A stretch of DNA of 5,253 nt, taken from assembly GCA_003158495.1 (NCBI GenBank), contig PMJT01000231.1, forward strand, positions 1-5,253. Direction: 5' to 3'. The stretch is from Chloroflexota bacterium. GTDB taxonomy: Bacteria; Chloroflexota; Limnocylindria; Limnocylindrales; CSP1-4. The position numbers were made by a program, and so were the translations under genes. The notes below the pieces were generated by a model. That model ran no database searches and was not told where the DNA came from. It saw only the letters and a program-made list of their open reading frames with translations. This document shows positions 1 through 5,253 of this stretch, piece after piece; position 1 is the stretch's first letter; the number at the start of each line of letters is the position of its first letter.

Positions 1-1
1 G

Positions 2-118
2 GCCGCGGCCCTGGAGTTGGGGCGCCGGTTTCTACTGGTTGACTCGAACCCGCAGGCGATGGCGGTAATGACGAGGCGGCTGGGCGGCACCGCGGGCGTC
101 GAGGTCGTGGGGGAGTAG
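2..118 (+). CDS. C-terminal end of a probable site-specific DNA methyltransferase (partial, cut by left edge)
   Basis: Reading from base 2 gives 38 codons ending in TAG at 116-118. The peptide contains AAALELGRRFLLVDSNPQAM followed by a short helix with TRRLGG. This resembles the closing strand and helix of the N6_N4 (beta-class) DNA methylases, which follow the FxGSGTT AdoMet-binding loop: a helix of the type AAxxLGR, a hydrophobic strand, then an acidic residue (here VDSNP, family I/V-E/D-x-N-P) that contacts AdoMet. Such enzymes methylate adenine N6 or cytosine N4 in DNA, alone or with a restriction partner. G or C occupies 34 of 38 third positions, and second positions are the most AT-rich, as expected of real coding sequence. 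The catalytic motif (DPPY/SPPY) and the rest of the protein lie left of the window, so specificity and any restriction partner cannot be judged. The last 29 codons run antisense to the exporter gene. Another Rossmann-fold AdoMet methyltransferase is the main alternative. Confidence 0.62.
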   Translation, partial: AAALELGRRFLLVDSNPQAMAVMTRRLGGTAGVEVVGE

Positions 119-1891
119 CGGGGCGGCGTGGGCCGGGGCGGCGGAGGCCGGAGCGGGGGAGGCCGTGGCGGCGCGAGCCGGGGCGTGGGTCGATCGGGTC
201 GCGGCTAGAGATATCGCGCCAGTGAAGGCGGCTGGGCCGGGGGATGAGGGGGCGGACGATGGTGCCGCCGCCGGATGCGCCGCTGCACCACTCCCCGCCG
301 CTGCACCACTCCCCGCGGCTGGGCCGCTCGCCCGCCGCTCGACGTGGACCGTCGGCATGAAGCGAAGCGCGACGGCCGCGACCACCACGGCATCGACGGC
401 CACGATGATGAAGACCCACTCGAGGCCGCCCGAGAGGCTCGATCGCATCGACGCCAGTTGTGCAGATGCGATCGTGTTGCGGGCGATCGGGTCCAGGATC
501 ATGCCCGAGGCGTTTCCGGCCGCGGCCGTCACGAGACCGCCAAGCAGGCCCACGCCCACGGCGCCGCCGATCGTCCGGCTGAACTGGACCAGACCGGTGG
601 CAACCGCCCGTTGCTGCCAGGACACCGCCGCCTGGACCATGACCAGGATCGTCGTGGCCGAGAGGCCCATCCCCAGCCCCGTAATCGCCTCGCCGAGCGC
701 GGCAACGGCCAGCCCGCCTTCGAGCGTTCCCGGCCGGATCGCCTGCGTGACGATGGCCGTGCCTGAGACCAGCATCGCCATGCCGACCAGGACAGTCGGC
801 CGCGCCCCGAACCGCAGGAGTGCCCGACCGCCGACGATCGACCCGATCGGCCAGCCGATCGACATCGCGGCCACCGCGACTCCGGCCTCTAGCGCGGTCC
901 CGCCCAGGACTCCCTGCACGAGTGGCGGCACATATGTCGACAGGCTGAACATCACCACGCCGGAGAGCGCGCCGATGGCCAGGCCCGCCCCGATGACCGG
1001 CACGCGCAGCAGTTCGAGGTCGATCAGCGGCTCGGTGACCCGGCGCTCGAACAGGACGAAGGCAACCAGCAGGGCGACGGACGCGGCCACCAGGCCGAGC
1101 GTCGCCGGCGAGGTCCAGCCCCACAGCTGGCCGCCTTCGATCGCAGCGAACAGCAGCGAGATCAAGCCCATGGTGAGGAGGCCGGCGCCGACGAAGTCGA
1201 GCTTGTGGCGGCGATGTTCGACCCGTTCGTGGAGGAAGCGGCCGATCAGGATTGCCGCCATCAGCCCGACCGGCGCGTTGACGAAGAAGACCCAGCGCCA
1301 GCCGATGGTGGTGGTGATGATGCTGCCGATCGCCGGGCCGACGACCGCCGCTGCGCCCCAGACTCCCGAGAAGAGGCCCTGGATTCGAGCTCGCTGCTCG
1401 CTCTCGAAAACATCGCCGGCGATGGTGAAGGCGATCGGCTGGACGGCCCCCGCGCCGAGGCCCTGGATCGTTCGGAAGACGATCAACAGAGCCATCGAAT
1501 TGGCAAACCCGCACAGCATCGACCCACCGACGAATAGCGCGATACCGGCCATGAAGACAGGTTTTCGGCCGTACATGTCCGCCATGCGGGAGTAGAGCGG
1601 AACCGTGACCGTCGATGCGAGCAGGTAAGCGGAGAAGACCCAGCCGTACTCCGACAGGCCACCGAGATTGCCGATGATCGTGGGCATGGCGGTCGAGACC
1701 ACCGTCCCGTCCAGGGCAGCTACGGCCAGCGCCGACATGACGCCGGCGGCGATGACGAACTGCTCCGGCGTCATGCCGATCCGGCGAGCCACCGCGTGGT
1801 GGCGGCGGGTTGGCGCAGCAGGCGCGGAATGCGGGCCGGGCGCGGATTCTTCGGGTGGAGCGGCGGGCCTCGGAACCCCTGTCTCGGGCAT
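32..1891 (-). CDS. DHA2-family (EmrB/QacA-like) MFS drug efflux transporter
   Basis: This is an inner-membrane proton-coupled antiporter of the 14-helix DHA2 branch of the major facilitator superfamily, probably exporting drugs or other amphipathic compounds; the substrate cannot be told. In 619 residues I see the DHA2 signature LDGTVVSTAMPTI (60-72) in helix 1, motif A SRMADMYGRKPVF (101-113), motif B RTIQGLGAGAVQP (140-152), and motif C with VVGPAIGS (183-190), the antiporter hallmark. FERRVTEPLIDLELLR (281-296) is the typical DHA2 loop after helix 8. About 14 hydrophobic stretches run from residue 45 to 512. The first 40 residues are Pro/Ala-rich and cytosolic; ATG at 1891 is used, but ATG at 1774 (Met40), just before helix 1, is a credible alternative, and neither has a clear Shine-Dalgarno sequence. 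After helix 14 comes an odd Ala/Pro/Ser-rich tail (about 518-619) including a duplicated GSGAAA and ending antisense to the methyltransferase. The usual family length is 470-530, so the tail is extra. No regulator gene is adjacent. Confidence 0.93.
   Translation of the reverse strand: MPETGVPRPAAPPEESAPGPHSAPAAPTRRHHAVARRIGMTPEQFVIAAGVMSALAVAALDGTVVSTAMPTIIGNLGGLSEYGWVFSAYLLASTVTVPLYSRMADMYGRKPVFMAGIALFVGGSMLCGFANSMALLIVFRTIQGLGAGAVQPIAFTIAGDVFESEQRARIQGLFSGVWGAAAVVGPAIGSIITTTIGWRWVFFVNAPVGLMAAILIGRFLHERVEHRRHKLDFVGAGLLTMGLISLLFAAIEGGQLWGWTSPATLGLVAASVALLVAFVLFERRVTEPLIDLELLRVPVIGAGLAIGALSGVVMFSLSTYVPPLVQGVLGGTALEAGVAVAAMSIGWPIGSIVGGRALLRFGARPTVLVGMAMLVSGTAIVTQAIRPGTLEGGLAVAALGEAITGLGMGLSATTILVMVQAAVSWQQRAVATGLVQFSRTIGGAVGVGLLGGLVTAAAGNASGMILDPIARNTIASAQLASMRSSLSGGLEWVFIIVAVDAVVVAAVALRFMPTVHVERRASGPAAGSGAAAGSGAAAHPAAAPSSAPSSPGPAAFTGAISLAATRSTHAPARAATASPAPASAAPAHAAPLLPHDLDARGAAQPPRHYRHRLRVRVNQ
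282..317. repeat. 18-base tandem duplication in the exporter tail
   Basis: Two adjacent 18-base units (282-299 and 300-317) begin GCTGCACCACTCCCCGC and differ only in the last base. Being a multiple of three, the duplication keeps the exporter frame and gives a repeated GSGAAA in its C-terminal tail (residues about 527-538). It looks like a replication-slippage event in low-complexity GC-rich sequence, in a part of the protein under little constraint. Confidence 0.85.
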
Positions 1892-1975
1892 GGGCGAAAG
1901 TCTACGAGCTACGCCGCCGGCGTCGCGGAGAGGCCCGTAGGCGAGCCGGCCGGTGCGCCGCCCGGGCCGCTCTCG

Positions 1976-2413
1976 TCAGCGAACCCGGGGCGCGGGCGGC
2001 AGGAGATCGATCAGCGGTCCGCGGGCGCTGGCGAGGTCGTCGACTGCCGTGGTCACGGCCACCAGCCGGACGTCGACCATGGCGAGCAACACCGTGAGGT
2101 CAATCCCGGCGGCGCGAGCCACCTCGGGATCGAGCCGCTCGGAGGTGGCGAGGAACAGCCGAGCTCCCTGCAGGTTCCGCGCGACCCCGATCGGGTTGCC
2201 GCGGACGGCGTGGACGTATCCGGCGGCCAGCTTGATCAGACCCTGGTAGAGAGCCCGTTCGGCCTGGTTCGACGTGCCCATCCACGCCGGCTCGAGGAGC
2301 TCGTGAGCGAGGAAGAAGTCGCCGCGGGCGAGTGCCGCCAGCCCCGTATCGAGCGCGTACCGGCGTCGGTCGGGTGGAATCGGCCTGTATGCCTTCCGCC
2401 GATCGCCCTGCAT
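1976..2413 (-). CDS. DUF309 family protein
   Basis: This is a small soluble all-helical protein of 145 residues belonging to DUF309 (TTHA0068-like fold); its biochemical role is unknown and I infer none. The family signature is clear: ARGDFFLAHELLEPAW (29-44), with the conserved A-H-E-x-L-E and Trp44, then LYQGLIKLAAGYVHAVRGN (55-73), matching the family's QGLIQxAA-x-xH-xxxGN. The His and Glu residues on the first helix are the family's most conserved feature and could form a polar or metal site. ATG at 2413 is preferred: an in-frame ATG at 2563 would overlap the DUF2203 gene by 91 bases and add 50 residues that resemble nothing in the family, and no ATG, GTG or TTG lies in frame between 2414 and the DUF2203 stop. 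No Shine-Dalgarno sequence precedes it. It lies 59 bases after the DUF2203 stop and 84 bases before the exporter, so co-transcription with both is plausible. Confidence 0.85.
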   Translation of the reverse strand: MQGDRRKAYRPIPPDRRRYALDTGLAALARGDFFLAHELLEPAWMGTSNQAERALYQGLIKLAAGYVHAVRGNPIGVARNLQGARLFLATSERLDPEVARAAGIDLTVLLAMVDVRLVAVTTAVDDLASARGPLIDLLPPAPRVR

Positions 2414-2472
2414 CAGCGTGCCGGGGCTGTCGGCCCGCTCGCTGCGGGTGTCGGGAGCGGCGTCCCCGTCCG

Positions 2473-2904
2473 TCAGACCAGGTCCTCTATTCGACGCCGG
2501 CTGTCGAAGCCCTCCGTGGTCTCGTGCCACCACTGGACCCGCTCTTCGCCGAGGCGCCAGCACAGCCAGACCGGCCGGCCGGAGACGAGTGCCGGAAAGT
2601 CGACCAGCCCGGTCTCGATCTCGCGCAGCTGGATGCCCCAGGCGTCGAGTTCGAGTACACCGGCCTGCATCTGGTCGACCAGCCCCTGCATCTTCATCCG
2701 CAGGCGCCCGGTCTCGCCGGCGACTTCCTCGGTGGTAGAGGCGGCGTAGGTTGCAGCTCCGGCGGCGAGGGCCGGGGCGTTCAATTCGACGATCCGATCG
2801 CGGACGCCGACGATCTCGTCGCGCTGGGCGCGGAGTCGGAGCAGAGTCTCTCGGACCTCCGGCAGCTTGGCGTTCGCTTTGTCGAAATCGTAGAAGAGTG
2901 GCAC
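2473..2904 (-). CDS. DUF2203 family protein
   Basis: The product is a 143-residue soluble protein of the DUF2203 family, whose function is unknown. From the GTG at 2904 it begins MPLFYDFDKANAKLPEVRE, matching the family's N-terminal Y/F-T/D-x-x-x-ANxxLPEV motif. A long helical, probably coiled-coil stretch follows (about 15-85, rich in Leu, Arg and Glu, with RLRAQRDEIVGVRDRIVEL). Then come the compact C-terminal signatures ETGLVDFPAL (97-106), PVWLCWRLGE (111-120) and VQWWHETTEGF (123-133), containing the conserved GLVDFP, LCW-x-LGE and WWH/YWH elements. The GTG start is chosen because homology begins exactly there; the ATG at 3009 would add 35 residues that look like non-coding sequence. The bases before GTG (CTAAGATTCCGGGC) hold only a weak purine run. 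A 180-base spacer with direct repeats separates it from the transketolase upstream, and DUF309 follows after 59 bases. The chain ends in IEDLV, near the usual family length. Confidence 0.87.
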   Translation of the reverse strand: MPLFYDFDKANAKLPEVRETLLRLRAQRDEIVGVRDRIVELNAPALAAGAATYAASTTEEVAGETGRLRMKMQGLVDQMQAGVLELDAWGIQLREIETGLVDFPALVSGRPVWLCWRLGEERVQWWHETTEGFDSRRRIEDLV

Positions 2905-2984
2905 GCCCGGAATCTTAGCGTGGTCGACGCCCGGAGTATCGGGAGTCCGAATCCGGCCCGCCGCCCGAGACCGCCGGATCAGGC

Positions 2985-3030
2985 CGCGACACCGTAACCG
3001 GCGCGACAACAGCGCTCGGCCGGCGCGACA
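2985..3030. repeat. Three CGCGACA copies in the DUF2203 upstream spacer
   Basis: CGCGACA occurs at 2985-2991, 3002-3008 and 3024-3030. The last two copies belong to an exact 11-base direct repeat CCGGCGCGACA (2998-3008 and 3020-3030), set 22 bases apart, about two helical turns, with the palindrome AGCGCT (3011-3016) between them. On the transcribed minus strand the unit reads TGTCGCG. The cluster lies 81-126 bases upstream of the DUF2203 GTG and 55-100 bases after the transketolase stop, so it could be an operator for a protein binding one DNA face. The GC-rich background makes short repeats more likely by chance, and I could not identify convincing -35 and -10 boxes nearby. Confidence 0.45.
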
Positions 3031-3084
3031 TTACCCGGGCGCACAGGCAGGACGGGCCGGCGGATCGAGCCGGGGCCGCGGCGC

Positions 3085-5253
3085 CTAACGCCGCTCGGCG
3101 GCCTCCAGGCGGGTGCGTAGATTCCGCAGTCGTTCGGATCGTTCGCGGACGAACCGTCCAACGGCGGCCAGGATGTGGCCGGAATCGAGGTGCGCTTCTT
3201 CGATGACCTCGTCGACAGACCCGCCGGTTCGCCAGCGGTCGTCCCAGTCCGAGCTGAGCGAGTACTCGCGGACCAGCGGGTCGTCCGCCCAGTCGCGCAT
3301 CAGCTTGTACGCGCCGTTTGTGATGACCATCGAGTCGATCCGATCTGCCGGTTCGACGGTCGCCGCGCGGTAGGCAGCGTCCTGGAGCGCGAAGAGCTGC
3401 GGGCTGATCGCCGCGACCACCTTGACGTTGAGGCCGAGCCGGTCGAATTCCGGCAGCACCTTGACCAGGTTGGCCGTGCTGAGCGAGCCGCGCACGAAGA
3501 TCGTGCCCGCCTTCGGCTGCCCATCGCGGAACGGCCGCATGACGTATGCGCCGCGCGCCGCCGCGAAATGGCTCGGCATTCCGAGCGCGGCGCGGTCCGG
3601 CACCTGGATCGGAGGCCGCGTGAGATGGAGGGCGATGATCGGGACGTCCGTGGCGCAGGCCGCGGCGAGGACGACCGGCACCTCGTTGTATTCCCATGGG
3701 TGCAGATCCAGGACGTGGCCGTCGGGGAAGAGCTGCGTCACGCCGGGGGCGAAGACGCCGAAGTGGGTGCGCGAATCCTCTGCCGTCTCCGGGCCGGAGT
3801 GGCCGGCAACGTACAGGACCTTGCCGACGCGAAGGTCGCAGTCCTGGGCGAGCTGGCTGAAGAGGCGCAGCGGCCCGTACTTGAGGTAGCTGAACGAGCC
3901 GTACGTGGAAGTGGCGCCCCACAGACCGTCGTAGTCCGCGAACGGGTCATCGGCGAAGTTCACGCTGGCGAGGCCGGCCATCATGCCGGCGTTCGTGAAT
4001 TCGGTGATCTCGGTCGGAAGGAGTGCGCCGGTCGGGTTCGAATCACGCTCGTACCAGCCGAAGCCCGGCATGTCGCCGAACGGCTTGGCGAAGCCCGCGA
4101 TGTTGGTGGACTCGGCCAGGTCCGCCGAGCAGGCGATGAACAGCGGCCGTCCGTAGTCGCGCTTGGCGATCGCGTTGACGTAGGAACCCCAGGTCGCGAG
4201 GCCGGCCCGGTTGGGCTGGGCCTCGCCCGGGGCGCGCCACATCTCGGCGGGATAGCGCTCGAACTCGAACATGCGGTGGTCGCAGGCCGGGCTCAATGGG
4301 TCGCTGCCGAATCGACCGACGCTCGGGACGATGCCGCCGATTGGGCTGGCGAAATCGATCGCAGCGGCCTTGTAGGCGCCCGCTGCCGGCGGCTTTCGCC
4401 CGACCCGCGCGCCTTCGATCTGGTCCGGCACCGAGTCGGCGATCTCGAGGAGGCGGTCGCTAAGCCAGTCGACGAGCGCTTCGTCGCGCCGCAGGACTTC
4501 GAGGGCTGCCTTGAAGTTTGCCGTGGCCTGGGCCGCCTTCGCGGCGGCGTCTGCCGGAGCGGCCTGGTCGGCGCCTTCGTACTGGACGCCGTAGCGGTCC
4601 ATGAACTCGTGGCGAACAGCCCAGAACTCGGGCGAGTGCTGCTTGTGCGGAGTGCCGTGGCTGGCCGCATCCACCTTGCCGTAGCCGCGACCCTTCTGGG
4701 TCCGGAACCACGCCATGCTCGGGGCTCCGGCAGGGTTGGGACCGCGGGCCGCGTCCAGCACTGCCGGAATCACGGAATCCCATTCCGTGCCGCGTTCCGT
4801 ACCGGTCACGCGCCAGCCATACGGTTCGAACCAGTCGACGGGTGTGCCGTGGACAACGGCCGAGGCCGGCCGCTCGTCGATGCCGAAGTCGTTCCAGTCG
4901 ATCAGGAAGACCAGGTTCGAGAGCCCCAGGCCCCAGGCCGAGTTCTTGGTCTCGTGCGCCGCGCCGGGCGTCAGCCCGCCTTCGCCTTCGACTACAAAGA
5001 CGCGGACGTCACCGGCCCCGGCCAGTTTCAGGGCCAGCGCTTCGCCGGCCGCGAACGGCATGCCGTGGCCGGACGGCCCCGTGTTCGCCTTGAAGAAGAG
5101 CGTCTTGCCGGCCATCTCGGCGTGGCCGGGCAGCCCGCCGCGATGCCGCAAACCGGACAGGTTCTCCCACGTCAGGGCGAACTTGCCATTCTCGGGGAAG
5201 GCGAAGCGTGGATCGCCGGTCCGCTCGAACCGTGCCCGCATCGCCTCGTTGAG
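3085..5253 (-). CDS. Transketolase-family thiamine-diphosphate enzyme (N-terminus beyond window)
   Basis: The frame is open to the right edge, so the N-terminus is missing; residues are counted from Met at 5241, preceded by LNEA. Transketolases move a two-carbon ketol unit between sugar phosphates in the pentose phosphate or Calvin pathway, in the cytosol. Landmarks aligned by eye to E. coli TktA: GLPGHAE (36-42) for TPGHPE; TGPSGHG (54-60) for TGPLGQG; GEGGLTPGAAHE (86-97) for the GDG cofactor motif; DWNDFGID (115-122) for DDNGISID; KGRGYG with SHGTP (183-198); SADLAEST (372-379) for SADLAPSN; TEFTNAGMMAG (413-423), where Glu414 would be the catalytic Glu activating thiamine; SRTHF (490-494) for GPTHQ. 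The C-terminal domain (about 560-718) ends in a charged helix. Odd points: Glu87 replaces the usual metal-binding Asp, and the span between the two cofactor domains is about 70 residues longer than in TktA. Roughly 60 or more residues lie outside. A homodimeric pyruvate-dehydrogenase E1-like or other ketoacid role is the alternative; substrate is unproven. Confidence 0.82.
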   Translation of the reverse strand, partial: LNEAMRARFERTGDPRFAFPENGKFALTWENLSGLRHRGGLPGHAEMAGKTLFFKANTGPSGHGMPFAAGEALALKLAGAGDVRVFVVEGEGGLTPGAAHETKNSAWGLGLSNLVFLIDWNDFGIDERPASAVVHGTPVDWFEPYGWRVTGTERGTEWDSVIPAVLDAARGPNPAGAPSMAWFRTQKGRGYGKVDAASHGTPHKQHSPEFWAVRHEFMDRYGVQYEGADQAAPADAAAKAAQATANFKAALEVLRRDEALVDWLSDRLLEIADSVPDQIEGARVGRKPPAAGAYKAAAIDFASPIGGIVPSVGRFGSDPLSPACDHRMFEFERYPAEMWRAPGEAQPNRAGLATWGSYVNAIAKRDYGRPLFIACSADLAESTNIAGFAKPFGDMPGFGWYERDSNPTGALLPTEITEFTNAGMMAGLASVNFADDPFADYDGLWGATSTYGSFSYLKYGPLRLFSQLAQDCDLRVGKVLYVAGHSGPETAEDSRTHFGVFAPGVTQLFPDGHVLDLHPWEYNEVPVVLAAACATDVPIIALHLTRPPIQVPDRAALGMPSHFAAARGAYVMRPFRDGQPKAGTIFVRGSLSTANLVKVLPEFDRLGLNVKVVAAISPQLFALQDAAYRAATVEPADRIDSMVITNGAYKLMRDWADDPLVREYSLSSDWDDRWRTGGSVDEVIEEAHLDSGHILAAVGRFVRERSERLRNLRTRLEAAERR

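Noticed and set aside
165..1595. A 476-codon open frame on the plus strand opposite the exporter
   Set aside because: It is the mirror of a GC-rich membrane-protein gene: Arg/Pro/Ala/Thr-rich with no recognisable domain, while the minus-strand frame carries every DHA2 motif.
1911..1923. Palindrome ACGCC-GCC-GGCGT 19 bases before the exporter ATG as a repressor operator
   Set aside because: The arms are only 5 bases, very GC-rich and do not extend further; no regulator gene is adjacent.
2414..2563. Longer DUF309 start at ATG 2563
   Set aside because: It would overlap DUF2203 by 91 bases, and the added residues do not resemble the family; ATG 2413 fits the domain start.
2935..2940. GATACT on the minus strand as a -10 box for DUF2203
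   Set aside because: It matches TATAAT at four positions, but the base group 17 upstream (CGGCGG) is no -35 element.
1796..2997. Plus-strand open frames of 317 and 221 codons across the DUF309 and DUF2203 genes
   Set aside because: Both are Arg/Pro/Gly-rich and show no family pattern; the minus-strand frames give clear DUF309 and DUF2203 signatures.
3057..3073. Hairpin CCGGC-7-GCCGG just after the transketolase stop as a terminator
   Set aside because: The stem is only 5 pairs and no T-run follows on the minus strand, so a Rho-independent terminator cannot be claimed in such GC-rich DNA.
2915..3922. A 335-codon minus-strand frame overlapping the transketolase
   Set aside because: It is a shifted frame of the transketolase gene, extremely Arg/Pro-rich, and its end runs through the spacer.

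Overview
The window is about two-thirds G+C, and its genes strongly prefer G or C at third codon positions. Four genes run on the minus strand, and the end of a fifth enters from the left on the plus strand. The pairing of DUF2203 and DUF309 proteins, a transketolase-like enzyme and start codons without clear Shine-Dalgarno sequences suggests an environmental high-GC bacterium. Chloroflexota (for example Limnocylindria-like) is my first guess and Actinobacteriota or a relative the second. This is inference from sequence character; there is no rRNA or other taxonomic marker here.

Layout, left to right. Positions 2-118 (+) hold the last 38 codons of what looks like an N4-cytosine/N6-adenine DNA methyltransferase cut by the window edge. 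It converges with, and overlaps for 87 bases, the 3' end of a 619-residue DHA2-type (EmrB/QacA-like) major facilitator drug exporter on the minus strand (32-1891). That exporter has an unusual Ala/Pro-rich tail of about 100 residues containing an 18-base tandem duplication. Next come two small minus-strand genes of conserved but poorly understood families: DUF309 (1976-2413) and, upstream of it, DUF2203 (2473-2904, GTG start). A 180-base spacer (2905-3084) carries three copies of CGCGACA, two of them inside an 11-base direct repeat 22 bases apart. The right-hand 2.2 kb (3085-5253) is a transketolase-family thiamine-diphosphate enzyme on the minus strand whose N-terminus lies beyond the window.

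Transcription on the minus strand runs transketolase, then DUF2203, DUF309 and the exporter. The spacers of 59 and 84 bases among the last three would allow one transcript; the 180-base spacer with repeats after the transketolase is the likeliest place for an independent promoter. Nothing in the sequence ties these genes into one pathway: they look like central carbon metabolism, two small soluble proteins of unknown role and a multidrug-type efflux pump. I see no RNA gene, CRISPR array, insertion sequence or phage gene. The most unusual points are the Asp-to-Glu change at the predicted metal-binding motif and the enlarged linker of the transketolase, the antisense gene overlap at the left edge, and the repeat cluster in the 180-base spacer.
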